Shown: positions 17,115-27,192 of the stretch, piece after piece
Position numbering within the stretch: the first letter of the stretch is position 1
Layout of the letters: each line of letters begins with the position of its first letter
Assembly (NCBI GenBank): GCA_015057315.1
Contig: SVER01000004.1
Location: 1-64,000, forward strand
Origin: Pseudobutyrivibrio ruminis
GTDB lineage: Bacteria > Bacillota > Clostridia > Lachnospirales > Lachnospiraceae
DNA length: 64,000 nucleotides
Direction: 5' to 3'
Notes under the pieces: generated by a model
Seen by the model: only the letters and a program-made list of their open reading frames with translations
Databases searched by the model: none
Told to the model about the DNA's origin: nothing
Translations under genes and position numbers: made by a program

Positions 17115-18317
17115 TTATGAACTTAACTCACATTCTCTCTTCATTATTCCAAATAAAATCATTGGTATTACAAAATAGAGTCTTCTTCTAAATCCTATAG
17201 GCTCCATAGAAAAATAAATATTTATAAATATAAATGCTGGAAGCAACAAATACCTTATCGCTCCATTATTTCTTTTTATAAAGAACTTTAATGCATCATA
17301 AATAACTATCAATCTAAAACATTCTAATAATATAAATACAATTACGCCATATTTATCTCCAAATTCTAGCCAAGAATTATGAGCATTAAATTCTAATCCT
17401 TCTCCATAGCCTCCTTGTAAATAATATGGCATCTTTTGTAATGCCTCTTTAGCAAGCTTAAAGCGTACATTATGAAGAATTCCACCACTACTTAAATAGC
17501 TACTTTTATAAATAGCCTTTAACCCTAAAATGTTAAATTTAAAAGAAACTCCTAAAATAATAACAAACAACACAAAACTCAAAAATGTCATTTTAATAAT
17601 TTTTTTGTTGTTCTCTCCAAATTTATCCCATCTATCATACACGTATAGGCAAAACATCATTGGCGCAAGTAGCAGAAGAATAAATAAGCAATATCTCCCC
17701 TCATTTCTAACCATTAAAACTACATATGAAATTGCAATAATTATACCAAGTATCGCAATTCGCTTTTTATGTATAACTTGTAACACGAAATATGGAATTG
17801 CACTAACCATTAGTATTCCGTACAAATCATATACTGTTCTTCCAATAGTTTCATTCGTCCATATTGATACAATCCACTCTGTACTAAAGTAACCTATCGC
17901 GATATTATATATAATATCTACAATTCCAGTAACTAATAAGCCAGATGCCAACGCAAAATATGAAATGACAACTCTTTTGTCATCTTTTCCCTTTAAATTA
18001 CCAATTGATAATTTGCCAATTATATATGCCGATACTAAAATCCAACCATAACAAACCTCATACCTATTTCCCCACATATCATCTTTTAATGAACATACAA
18101 ACATTGCTTGAAATAGAAACAATAGTGCAACATCAAATTTCATTTTTTTTTCAATAAAAGCCCCCACTATTGAAATAACTACAAATCCGAGCGCCAAATA
18201 ATCTATTTGTAAATATGTTACTCCAGGAAATATTATTCCATACATAAAAATTAAAACGATCAATATATAAAACCATATTTTACCTATATTTATTTCTTTT
18301 GTTACATTTTGATTCAT
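17115..18317 (-). CDS. O-antigen polymerase-like membrane protein (Wzy candidate)
   Basis: A 400-residue protein with about ten membrane helices and a large loop near the C-terminus containing GGYGEGLEFNAHNSWLEFGDKYG, the type of sequence seen in Wzy/WaaL proteins. It probably joins flipped repeat units outside the membrane. A longer frame reaches 18374, but that ATG lies upstream of the -10 box at 18365; GGAG at 18325-18328 with a 7-base spacing selects the ATG at 18317. It has its own promoter, so the genes from here to 8022 can be expressed as a separate unit. Confidence 0.78.
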   Translation of the reverse strand: MNQNVTKEINIGKIWFYILIVLIFMYGIIFPGVTYLQIDYLALGFVVISIVGAFIEKKMKFDVALLFLFQAMFVCSLKDDMWGNRYEVCYGWILVSAYIIGKLSIGNLKGKDDKRVVISYFALASGLLVTGIVDIIYNIAIGYFSTEWIVSIWTNETIGRTVYDLYGILMVSAIPYFVLQVIHKKRIAILGIIIAISYVVLMVRNEGRYCLFILLLLAPMMFCLYVYDRWDKFGENNKKIIKMTFLSFVLFVIILGVSFKFNILGLKAIYKSSYLSSGGILHNVRFKLAKEALQKMPYYLQGGYGEGLEFNAHNSWLEFGDKYGVIVFILLECFRLIVIYDALKFFIKRNNGAIRYLLLPAFIFINIYFSMEPIGFRRRLYFVIPMILFGIMKRECELSS

Positions 18318-18364
18318 AGCCATACTCCATCCATGTTCGTTTTTCTTAGAAAAAAGCTTTATAT

Positions 18365-18392
18365 AGTATAGCATATACTTATCATTTCACAA
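18365..18392 (-). promoter_or_regulatory. Sigma-A type promoter with extended -10
   Basis: On the minus strand TTGTGA (18387-18392) is separated by 16 bases from TATACT (18365-18370), which is preceded by TG one base upstream, an extended -10. The predicted transcript would start near 18357 and have a 40-base leader before the Wzy-like gene. The rest of the 18375-18582 gap shows nothing else I can support. Confidence 0.6.
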
Positions 18393-18582
18393 TAGTCAGC
18401 ATATTATTGTGCTTTATCTAGCACGCTATCAAAACACACCCCTACAAAATAAACCGTAACCTTACCATCTTATATTCTTCCATATTGCTCTACAATACAA
18501 ATCATTATCTTTTAGCATCTCATGATATTCCAACATACATATTTACATATAATCGCAATAACTTATTAATATTACCTTATTG

Positions 18583-20850
18583 TTAATGTTTATTGTCTGT
18601 ACGTTGAGTGATTCTCCTCTCATTAAGTCCAATACAACATATTACAAAAATACAACTTAATGATATATATAAAGCTACTTTCCAATACCATGGTTCAATA
18701 AATCTTATATATATTATTCCATTATAATTACTTGGAACTTCAAATTGTACGAGGCAATTATCAGAATCCTCAATAGGAATCACCACCCCATTCTCATCAT
18801 ATATTTTATACCCCTTATAGTTGATAATTGGAGCCTCTACCTTTCCAACTTTACTATTATAGTTTCTACACTCTATATCAAAATTCTTACCACATCTTTG
18901 TAAAATTGTAATATCTATTTTATCTTCTGTATTAAACGTACCAGTAAAAAAATCCGATTCACTAACATGTAATTCACCATTATCATATGAAGTCCTTAAA
19001 TATTCTCCACTTGATACTCCGTATGTTTTCAAATTATACAAATCAAAAAACATATTTCTATTAGCATAATCTGAATAATAACTTACAAATAATAATGTCA
19101 TACTAATCGAAATAATTGATAACCCTCTCAACAATCTAGACATTTCTATATTTAAATCTTCTCTTCCTTTTAAATACACTATCTCATTTCCCAATAAAAC
19201 ACTTAATAACATACTAACTATCAAAATATATCTCCATGGAAATTGTACCTGTGCCAGTATATTAAAAGCCTTAAAATTATATGCTAACCTATTCCAAGGA
19301 AATATATTTGTTGTCATCAATAAGATAATGGTAGAACTAATTGTTAACAATTTTATACTGGTATTAGCTCGTCTCTTTATAAAAAGCCAAACACCTACTC
19401 CCCAAGCAATTACTAATATCACACCTGGGGTGCATAGCATATACCCAGGAGACCCAAATGGATTATTAAAAAAGGCAAAAATATCAGCCAAAGATAGACC
19501 ATCATTTTGTATCTTTGAAGAGGTATTATCAAAAGCTAAAGTTCTGATTAGTACAGGAACATTAAAATAATAATCTAAAAATGGCACTACAAAAAATATG
19601 CTTAACAATATAGTGAATGCTATTCCAAATACATAAGCCTTTATAACTTCTATATTAAATAAATATTTAATATTAATTAGTACAAAGACAACTAAAACCA
19701 CCAAAATCATTTCCGTTGTTAAAATATGAGAAAGAATTATACCTGCCATTCCAATTGCCAAAATTATTCCATTATATATATTTTTTTTCAGCCCGGAATT
19801 ATCCTTATATATTTTCCATATTGCAAAAGCTATTAACGGGAAAAATATTGCCGCTGAATACTCTCCTGCCGCAGCCCTTACATAAATATCAACCAACCTA
19901 TATGATGATGTTACATATACCAAGGCTAATAACCTTGCTAGATGTATATCTTTAAACATCCTATTAAACACAGTCACTGAAAGTGAAGTAGTTGCCATGT
20001 TAACTATAAACACATATATTTTATATGCACTAGTTACATTCACTCCAAACAACCTTAACATTGCAGGAAAATATAAAAGCACATCACCATAAAACACAGA
20101 TGTAGGATAGCCATATCCGCCCATCCACGCTGATGATACGTAAACCGGGAACTCCCCATTACGAAGCTCTTGGGTTATACCTTCAATTCTCATTAAATGA
20201 AACGCAATATCATGCCCATCCAATCCTTTATAAAATAATGGTAGTGAAGTCAATATTGTAATTAACGTTATTACCACTATGTCGTACCTTTTCTCCGGAG
20301 ATATATTAAATAAGATAAATAAAAAATTTATAATCAATACCACTATAAATAGCCTTAGCCATAACATTCTTTCTGTACAATTACTATGATGAATATTAGC
20401 AGCATATATACTATAGTCACCAACTCCATTATACTCATACTGAATTCTAAAATTATCAATATTTTCCGTAAGTTCAAATGTATAGGAGGCATGTGTTAAA
20501 TTTTTATCTACTATAAATTTACTCCCTTTTATAAATACGCTGTTGCCATTTGTCGCAGTTGGTTTGACATATTGCCCATAAGTACTTTTATACTCCACTT
20601 CAATAGTATAAAATCCCTTCTTTAATGACATTTCAGGTGTTATCACAAGATTTACATCTTCATCAATTGCTAATTCTCCAGCTTTTACACTCCAGCAACC
20701 ATTATTCATCTCAATATAATCTGAATAACATTTGTCTAGTGGTATTTCTATAATATCTGTATTACCTTTTGCAGTTATATATAAATAGATTGCAGCTATA
20801 AGTAATATTATCAACTCAACCAATAAAATTATAGTTGCCTTTTTCTTCAT
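18583..20850 (-). CDS. Large GT-C-like membrane protein (6-pyruvoyl-tetrahydropterin-synthase-related family)
   Basis: A 755-residue protein with an N-terminal helix (TIILLVELIILLIAAIYLYI), an extracellular beta-rich domain of about 130 residues, then 10-12 membrane helices. The loop DGHDIAFHLMRIEGITQEL with an Asp-His pair, followed by FPVYVSSAWMGGYGYPTSVFYGD, is characteristic of a GT-C-fold family annotated, misleadingly, as 6-pyruvoyl-tetrahydropterin synthase related. Such proteins use polyprenyl-phosphate sugars outside the membrane. A C-terminal extracellular domain and final helix follow. GGGGAG precedes the start. The acceptor is unknown. Confidence 0.75.
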   Translation of the reverse strand: MKKKATIILLVELIILLIAAIYLYITAKGNTDIIEIPLDKCYSDYIEMNNGCWSVKAGELAIDEDVNLVITPEMSLKKGFYTIEVEYKSTYGQYVKPTATNGNSVFIKGSKFIVDKNLTHASYTFELTENIDNFRIQYEYNGVGDYSIYAANIHHSNCTERMLWLRLFIVVLIINFLFILFNISPEKRYDIVVITLITILTSLPLFYKGLDGHDIAFHLMRIEGITQELRNGEFPVYVSSAWMGGYGYPTSVFYGDVLLYFPAMLRLFGVNVTSAYKIYVFIVNMATTSLSVTVFNRMFKDIHLARLLALVYVTSSYRLVDIYVRAAAGEYSAAIFFPLIAFAIWKIYKDNSGLKKNIYNGIILAIGMAGIILSHILTTEMILVVLVVFVLINIKYLFNIEVIKAYVFGIAFTILLSIFFVVPFLDYYFNVPVLIRTLAFDNTSSKIQNDGLSLADIFAFFNNPFGSPGYMLCTPGVILVIAWGVGVWLFIKRRANTSIKLLTISSTIILLMTTNIFPWNRLAYNFKAFNILAQVQFPWRYILIVSMLLSVLLGNEIVYLKGREDLNIEMSRLLRGLSIISISMTLLFVSYYSDYANRNMFFDLYNLKTYGVSSGEYLRTSYDNGELHVSESDFFTGTFNTEDKIDITILQRCGKNFDIECRNYNSKVGKVEAPIINYKGYKIYDENGVVIPIEDSDNCLVQFEVPSNYNGIIYIRFIEPWYWKVALYISLSCIFVICCIGLNERRITQRTDNKH

Positions 20851-20875
20851 TATTTTTTCTCCCCACTATCCTTTA

Positions 20876-22339
20876 TTATTTAACACATTTATACCCCAAT
20901 ATTTTAGTATGCCCTAGCAAGCCATAATCTAAAATATTTTCACATTCTACTCCCTGCTCTGCAAGCTTACTAGCAATATCATCATAGCTCCAAGTATCGC
21001 CAACTATTAGCCAATAATTTTTGCCATCATCTGGTATAACAAGATTGTTCAAGTCAAGTACCCTCTCGTAAGTCTTACCAGCAAAATAATAATCTGGCAT
21101 TGTTGGATCTTCGAAATCAGTAATAATCACATCATTCTCACCCATATTAGCAACAATACTTCTAACCATATTCGTACGATTAGAAATATCTAAATCTTCA
21201 TAATAAACTGCTTTGTAAGATGGTATAAAAGAATAAATACTATAGACCAAAAGTATTGTAGTCCATGCAATGCTTAGCTTCATCTTTGAGAAAACTATTC
21301 CCAACACCAACCACGCAACAGGACCTACTACATATATATATCTTGTTACAAAGAATGGGCTTAATAATGCTGAAATACCAATTCCAACAGCCATTGTTCC
21401 AACAACACTAATAATACCCGCTATGATAAATAACACCAGCTCAGATGATTCTGCCTTCTTTGAAACAAATAGATGATAGCCTGCGATGTATTGTGAACTT
21501 ACCTCTTTATCTTTTTCCCAGTGTAAAATGCCTATTTCATAGGCTATGGCAAGTACAAACATTACAGCTATTATTAACCATATACCAATAGTGAATTTAT
21601 ATGATACAAGGAAATTAAAACAATCAGCAAATGTAGAATTCTCTGTTATCCAATAATTATTAATTCTAGCTGTTAAGCTTTTGACTAGAACGATCAACCA
21701 TGGCAAATATACAACTACCGCAACAACTATTGTAGTAAGTATTCTTTTTATATCTTTTCGCTGTACTATATTTCTGAAAAATAAAAATGCATAAAAGAAT
21801 GCTACCGCTATAAGAGCATAATAATGCGTATATGCTGCTGCAAGTGAAAATACAGAAAACAGTACCCAATCTCTTACTCTGTTTTCTACAAGTATATTAT
21901 AAAAATAATAATAGCTAAAAAACACAAGCATTGCAGCCCATGAATACATTCGTATTTCTACATTAAACCTTAATGCAGCATCTGAAATCGATGTAAAAGT
22001 CATCACTATTAAAGCAGCTTCTGCTCCAAATTTATTCCAAATAACTGTTAATGAAAATACCAAAATAACAGCTAGTGGTACAATTGATACAAAATGAAGC
22101 GACCATCCCTTTTCTCCAACAATAGCACAAAATGCTTTTGTAATAATATAATATAAAGGTGGGTGAACATCTTTTGCAGTTGCTTCTAATAACCCTGGAA
22201 TATTTAATCGGATTATATTTCCAGTAAATGCTTCATCTAACCACAGAGCTTCATCAAAAATCCTTATAAAATTTACATAAAATAAAACGATTGCATATAC
22301 TGCAGCTATTATTCTTGGAAACTTTTTTATTATTCTCAT
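20876..22339 (-). CDS. Glycosyltransferase family 39 membrane protein
   Basis: A 487-residue GT-C enzyme. The first external loop has LWLDEAFTGNIIRLNIP, with the D-E motif of the PMT/ArnT superfamily, followed by KDVHPPLYYIITKAF. About ten helices and a C-terminal extracellular segment (DFEDPTMPDYYFAGKTYERV) follow. It would transfer a sugar from a polyprenyl-phosphate donor to a glycan or protein on the outer face. It lies in a run of six large membrane proteins, all in the same direction. Confidence 0.85.
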   Translation of the reverse strand: MRIIKKFPRIIAAVYAIVLFYVNFIRIFDEALWLDEAFTGNIIRLNIPGLLEATAKDVHPPLYYIITKAFCAIVGEKGWSLHFVSIVPLAVILVFSLTVIWNKFGAEAALIVMTFTSISDAALRFNVEIRMYSWAAMLVFFSYYYFYNILVENRVRDWVLFSVFSLAAAYTHYYALIAVAFFYAFLFFRNIVQRKDIKRILTTIVVAVVVYLPWLIVLVKSLTARINNYWITENSTFADCFNFLVSYKFTIGIWLIIAVMFVLAIAYEIGILHWEKDKEVSSQYIAGYHLFVSKKAESSELVLFIIAGIISVVGTMAVGIGISALLSPFFVTRYIYVVGPVAWLVLGIVFSKMKLSIAWTTILLVYSIYSFIPSYKAVYYEDLDISNRTNMVRSIVANMGENDVIITDFEDPTMPDYYFAGKTYERVLDLNNLVIPDDGKNYWLIVGDTWSYDDIASKLAEQGVECENILDYGLLGHTKILGYKCVK

Positions 22340-22525
22340 CTACTCTACTATGTCCTCAATATTTATTCAAAATCAATACCTTGAAGTATTGCCTTTATTT
22401 TCTCAACATTTTTTCTGTAAAAATACTCAGGCAATTTATTCTATTTTTTTAATACAGATGTATTATATATTGAATTCTCTCAATCACCGAACCAAACTCG
22501 CAGCATATTTCTTTCCTCTTAACCT

Positions 22526-24490
22526 CTATTTCTCGACAATATCAATCCTATCAAACTCAACTTCATCATCATTATCGTTCACCAGATAGAACTGTATATC
22601 TTCAACATAGTTTTCTATTGTTACATCAAGTTCGATTTTGTTATTACCCTGCGATACAATACTGTACTCTATACTAGCAGGAGTTAATTCTGATTTAACC
22701 TCTACTCCGCAATCGCCTAGATTTTTACCATTGTATACTATAGTGTATTTTCCTGGTGCTATTTTCTTATATGGACCATGGATTACTCCACCCTTTGTTA
22801 GTACGATAGCATCATCTGAGCGACTGCCTACATAATTATAGAACATCTCTCTAGGATTTAACACACCATCTTTTAGTCCATCCGTAAGCCTATCGCATAT
22901 ATCTTTCTCAAATACATACACCAGAATATTATCAGTACCATATAATTCGTTAAAATATGGATTAGAAATTACAAAATAATCAATTGGCTTGGTAGCAAAT
23001 GTAGATATAAAATCTCCCCCTGCTACGTTTACTAAATACTCAACCTCTGAATCAGTTAATAAGACACAGCATTTTCCTTCCTTATATTCATAGCAGCTAT
23101 TATCACAGTTGGAATACTGCTTCATAAAGGATGCTTCAGCTATGTCTACTCCTCCAAACGTAAGCTTTCCATCAGAATATACTTCGTTTGGATAGCCTAA
23201 CCAGAATGTTGCATATCCCTTAGTCACTCCATGAGCCACCAGCTCTTTACTGATAGATTTTTGTGCTTCGTATTTATCCTGCCAATTATTGGTAAGCTTT
23301 AATAGATTTCTGCAATATAGACCCGATAAAATCAAAAAGCAGCAAGAAACAACAATTTGTATCTGCATGATCTTGGCTGATGCAATCTTCTTATAAATAT
23401 AATTTGTCGATACAAGCACTAATAAAAATGATGTGCTTAATAAATATCTTACCTGAAGTAAATCCCCCAGCACTGTTGCTAGAAGTATTTCAGCATTATG
23501 CATAAGCATGAATGTGAAAAATACCTTTTCAGTTTCTTTCATCTTCTTGAATTCAAAAGCCTGGAGTACAGGTATTATAATGCATATTGCGACACATACA
23601 ATAATGCATATTATGTTAGCTAATGTTGATCTTTCTGGAGCATAACCGAATATATTAAACAGATTTGAAAAATGTATTTTTACATTTTCAATAATATGCT
23701 TTATTCCAAAGCTAAGTGTTGGGTTGCTGTTTCCACCAAAATTCATGTTATGTGTGCTGCAAACAGCTTTATATAATAAGTAAGCTAAAATAGCTGGCAC
23801 TGCCAACTTTAATAAGCTATCCCTGATAGTCACTACTTTTCTTTCTTTATCTCTATTGATAAATACGAAATAAACAACTAATGTAGCAATTGTAGGTAGT
23901 AAATACTCGGCCACATGGCGCTTACCACCTAATATCATTAAAAAGAAGATAATACTATGAATAGCTGTATGGCATATCGTAGTCTTACGGTTAATTACAT
24001 CCAACCAAAACATTCCTAAAACAAATGTGAAAATGATTATGAAACCGCAATACGCACCATGTAAAAATATCATCATTCGTGCTTCCTTGCCACATAGGAA
24101 AACACTAAATAATGGTATAAAAACTAGCCAAAAATCATTATTAAAAAACTTCTTAGCAAACCAGATTACTGCTGTGATTGATAGTGTAAATACAATACAG
24201 TTGGAAACGACAATAGCTAACACCTTATCCTTTAACAATGCAAGCATCAGCACATTTACAGGTAGCCTAGTGAACGCATAGATTTCTCCATTTACCGCAT
24301 TCCATGATGTAGGATATATGCTTTTAGTATTAACTATTGCATTATAAAAACGGTATACCAAAGCAACATCCGAATTAATCGTTACCCTTCCATATGTAAG
24401 AGTTGTAAAGATTACTGCTAGATAGCAGATTACAGCTGTGATAGCTAAAATTATATTTACCCTTCCGCTATCTTTTATTTTTCTTAACAT
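22526..24490 (-). CDS. GT-C-like membrane protein with C-terminal beta domain
   Basis: This 654-residue protein has about ten helices, a first loop with INSDVALVYRFYNAIVNT and a long extracellular C-terminal part from about residue 400. Its last 100 residues (GPYKKIAPGKYTIVYNGK, then alternating hydrophobic strands) look like a small carbohydrate-binding-type beta sandwich. GGGAG at 7 bases supports the ATG at 24490; a TTG lies immediately before it. I know no family function; the layout fits an outer-face glycosyltransferase that uses a lipid-linked sugar. The 186-bp gap downstream holds nothing clear. Confidence 0.65.
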   Translation of the reverse strand: MLRKIKDSGRVNIILAITAVICYLAVIFTTLTYGRVTINSDVALVYRFYNAIVNTKSIYPTSWNAVNGEIYAFTRLPVNVLMLALLKDKVLAIVVSNCIVFTLSITAVIWFAKKFFNNDFWLVFIPLFSVFLCGKEARMMIFLHGAYCGFIIIFTFVLGMFWLDVINRKTTICHTAIHSIIFFLMILGGKRHVAEYLLPTIATLVVYFVFINRDKERKVVTIRDSLLKLAVPAILAYLLYKAVCSTHNMNFGGNSNPTLSFGIKHIIENVKIHFSNLFNIFGYAPERSTLANIICIIVCVAICIIIPVLQAFEFKKMKETEKVFFTFMLMHNAEILLATVLGDLLQVRYLLSTSFLLVLVSTNYIYKKIASAKIMQIQIVVSCCFLILSGLYCRNLLKLTNNWQDKYEAQKSISKELVAHGVTKGYATFWLGYPNEVYSDGKLTFGGVDIAEASFMKQYSNCDNSCYEYKEGKCCVLLTDSEVEYLVNVAGGDFISTFATKPIDYFVISNPYFNELYGTDNILVYVFEKDICDRLTDGLKDGVLNPREMFYNYVGSRSDDAIVLTKGGVIHGPYKKIAPGKYTIVYNGKNLGDCGVEVKSELTPASIEYSIVSQGNNKIELDVTIENYVEDIQFYLVNDNDDEVEFDRIDIVEK

Positions 24491-24503
24491 CAAATATCTC
24501 CCT

Positions 24504-25970
24504 TTAGTCCTCTATTACATATCTTATTGAAGCTTTTTTATAATATACATTAGGCATGATAATATCATTTGAGAATATTTCATCTAGTGGAAGATTATAC
24601 ACATCCTCCTCTACCAAGCCCACATATAAGAAATATGGTGTCCAGGCTGGTTCTGATTCTCTTGTGATAACCACATCATCTTCATTAGAATTTTCTATCT
24701 CTAGAATTATTCCGTTCCAATAATCATAGCTTTCAGCAATAAGCTCTCGCTTATCAATAATATCTATCTGTACTATCCTTGAATAATTGCTATTGTATAT
24801 AAGAGCAATTATTGACAATACTCCAAAAATTCCATATACAACAAACTTCCTTTTCCCATCAAGCAAACCTGCACACTTAGGTGATATTAAACGGCCAAAT
24901 CGTACACAACCAATAGATATTCCTATGATTATTATATAATCAAACAGATATTGCATTCTAACATCTAGATATGTTGTTGTCATTGCACGTCCATATACAT
25001 ATGGAAACACTGCTCCAAAAACAACTATAAAAGTTAAGATTGCAGTAACAATGATATTGTTCTTCCCTGACATTCTACCTGCCCTAATCCCAAGCAGAAT
25101 AAGGCATACAAAAATAATGATTGCAAGTGGATGACGTGCCACCATGTCCTTAAGCCTAACTATAATATCAATCACAATCTGTTTAGTTGACATCAATACG
25201 CTAGGTTGTACATCATATGAATCCTGTCTCGAGAAATTACCCGGTGCAAACACACATGATATTCCACCGATAACAAATATTATCAATGGTATTAACCTAT
25301 TTATGAATTGCTTTTTATCTTTTAGATTTAATCTAAAAATTCCAAGTACAACATACAAATATAAAACGCCTATTGGCACATCCATAAATTCATTTGTAGC
25401 AGGAATTAGCCCTGAGAGAATAAGCCCTATATAATACTTTTTTTCAAGCGTCTCCTCATATCTAATAGTAAAAGCAATAGTTAACAATAACAGTGCAAAT
25501 GGCACAGTGTATGCTGTTGAGCCAATGTACCAATTGTATGCTTCAGAATAATAATATGTTGTAAATAGCACTGCAATAATCAAAAAGGTAACAAACTTTA
25601 CCTGCTTTGCATCTAGCTCCAATATCTTACTCAAGATAATCCTAAATGAATATAGCATTACCGCAAAAACCAACAAAAATACAACAATATCACAAATTCC
25701 ATAGAATCTGCCCATGTGCCTTTGTATATTCAATGGATTTATCAAATTCTGTAAGAAAAATGTAAGCCATCTACCACTATGATTCTTCCAATTCCATGCT
25801 GCATAGCCAATTGCATTTAGTAATACATTGTCAGAAATTGTCTTGCTTCCAAATGAAAAATCATCACAGGCTGGGACTGAATTGTACATGCTGTATAACA
25901 TTGGAAAAATGATAAGCAAATATAGAATTCCAATACATAAATCACGAATTATATCTTGTTTTTTATTCAT
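24504..25970 (-). CDS. DUF6056-type polytopic membrane protein
   Basis: The 488-residue protein has about 11 helices. The first external loop contains NSVPACDDFSFGSKT with an Asp-Asp pair, and the second GRWLTFFLQNLINPL; YNWYIGSTAYTVPFALLL and ATNEFMDVP follow. This pattern fits the DUF6056 group, which is linked to the GT-C superfamily. No reaction is established for the family. It is 10 bases from the preceding gene, so they are co-transcribed. Confidence 0.65.
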   Translation of the reverse strand: MNKKQDIIRDLCIGILYLLIIFPMLYSMYNSVPACDDFSFGSKTISDNVLLNAIGYAAWNWKNHSGRWLTFFLQNLINPLNIQRHMGRFYGICDIVVFLLVFAVMLYSFRIILSKILELDAKQVKFVTFLIIAVLFTTYYYSEAYNWYIGSTAYTVPFALLLLTIAFTIRYEETLEKKYYIGLILSGLIPATNEFMDVPIGVLYLYVVLGIFRLNLKDKKQFINRLIPLIIFVIGGISCVFAPGNFSRQDSYDVQPSVLMSTKQIVIDIIVRLKDMVARHPLAIIIFVCLILLGIRAGRMSGKNNIIVTAILTFIVVFGAVFPYVYGRAMTTTYLDVRMQYLFDYIIIIGISIGCVRFGRLISPKCAGLLDGKRKFVVYGIFGVLSIIALIYNSNYSRIVQIDIIDKRELIAESYDYWNGIILEIENSNEDDVVITRESEPAWTPYFLYVGLVEEDVYNLPLDEIFSNDIIMPNVYYKKASIRYVIED

Positions 25971-25996
25971 AAATACCCTTTAATCTGAAATAATGT

Positions 25997-27178
25997 TTAT
26001 TGCATATTTCTATTCTTACATATCACACAAAATAACTCTCTTGTATATATAAGATAGACAGCTATATTAACCACCGATAGTAATAAAAGATTATATTGTT
26101 GATTAAATAAAAAATTCCCATAGGTTATCATGCTGATCCCAATTAAACAACATAATCCCACAATTGTTTTTGGCAACAAAAAAATCACGATAATAGCTAA
26201 TATCTCATATACAAACCCATATCTCTCATGCATTGCAGGCAACATAATTACGGCTGTATAACACATAATAAAAGCTAGTAGTATTTGATTTGTGCCACTG
26301 AACTCAATCTTACCTGCTATCACGTAAAGCATTATCATACCTAATGCTACTACTGCTAAAAGTATAGCTGCATTTTTCAATGTTTCATAACCTATTTCTA
26401 GTGATGAAGCAGTAACCAGGTTCCAAATACTTGGATAATTCATTGATATTTTTCCGTATAGATCCGTATTACCTAAGTATATTTTAATCATTTCCCTAAT
26501 GGTTCGCCCTTGTGCTAAAGCCGGCACACTAAGACCTATTAGGGGTAACGGCAAAATACAAAAATATAATACAGTTATTCTTTTTTTGTATAAATAATAT
26601 AAAACAAAAAACGGTAAAATTAACACTGCTTGAAGCTTAAAAGCAAATGCAAATCCAAGTGCTATAAAAGAATACAATTCCTTTTCTTCAATTAAATTGT
26701 ATAATGCCAACACAATGAAGAATGTATATATAGAATCGCATTGTGCCCATGCAGCAGAATTTAATATAACTAGTGGTGAGGATAGCGTTATGGCAAATGC
26801 TATAATTCCTTTAGTTTTATTATCTGTAAGTCTATATACAATTTTTCCTACTATTATTGCTAGTAAATAATCAAATACACAACTTAATAGTTTATACGAA
26901 TATAACGGTTTGATTGGTATATAAGTAAAAAAAGCAACCAACAACATATAAGGGAAGTTATAGTTACACTCATCAATTGGTATTCCTACCCCCCTTAATC
27001 CCCCATTTGCTTTTATCTGATCATACCATGGAAGTAGCCAAGCGCTCGCATCTACTGATACAAAATCTCTTAATGAAAATCGAATAATGCATCCTAAAAT
27101 GCTTACTACCACTAAAACTATTTTAACAATATTATTCTGAATCCATTCCAGTACTTTTTTCTCAAATTGAAAAATCAT
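25997..27178 (-). CDS. GT-C membrane glycosyltransferase, GT87/mannosyltransferase-like
   Basis: A 393-residue protein with about ten helices. The first loop has VSVDASAWLLPWYDQIKANGG, where the Asp is in the position used by polyprenyl-phosphomannose-dependent transferases, and AAWAQCDSIYTFFIVLAL in a later loop is a strong GT-C signature (the WxQxD motif). GFAFAFKLQAVLILPFF follows, as in GT87 and Gpi18-type enzymes. It should act on the outer face with a lipid-phosphate sugar. The ribosome binding site is weak. Confidence 0.75.
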   Translation of the reverse strand: MIFQFEKKVLEWIQNNIVKIVLVVVSILGCIIRFSLRDFVSVDASAWLLPWYDQIKANGGLRGVGIPIDECNYNFPYMLLVAFFTYIPIKPLYSYKLLSCVFDYLLAIIVGKIVYRLTDNKTKGIIAFAITLSSPLVILNSAAWAQCDSIYTFFIVLALYNLIEEKELYSFIALGFAFAFKLQAVLILPFFVLYYLYKKRITVLYFCILPLPLIGLSVPALAQGRTIREMIKIYLGNTDLYGKISMNYPSIWNLVTASSLEIGYETLKNAAILLAVVALGMIMLYVIAGKIEFSGTNQILLAFIMCYTAVIMLPAMHERYGFVYEILAIIVIFLLPKTIVGLCCLIGISMITYGNFLFNQQYNLLLLSVVNIAVYLIYTRELFCVICKNRNMQ

Positions 27179-27192
27179 ACTATTATCCCAAC

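Noticed and set aside
18583..20850. 6-pyruvoyl-tetrahydropterin synthase
   Set aside because: The family label is misleading: the protein is a 755-residue membrane protein with none of the enzyme's zinc-binding histidine pattern.
22372..22400. Small hairpin CAATAC-CTTGAA-GTATTG as a terminator
   Set aside because: The stem is only six AT-rich base pairs and no proper T-run follows in either direction.
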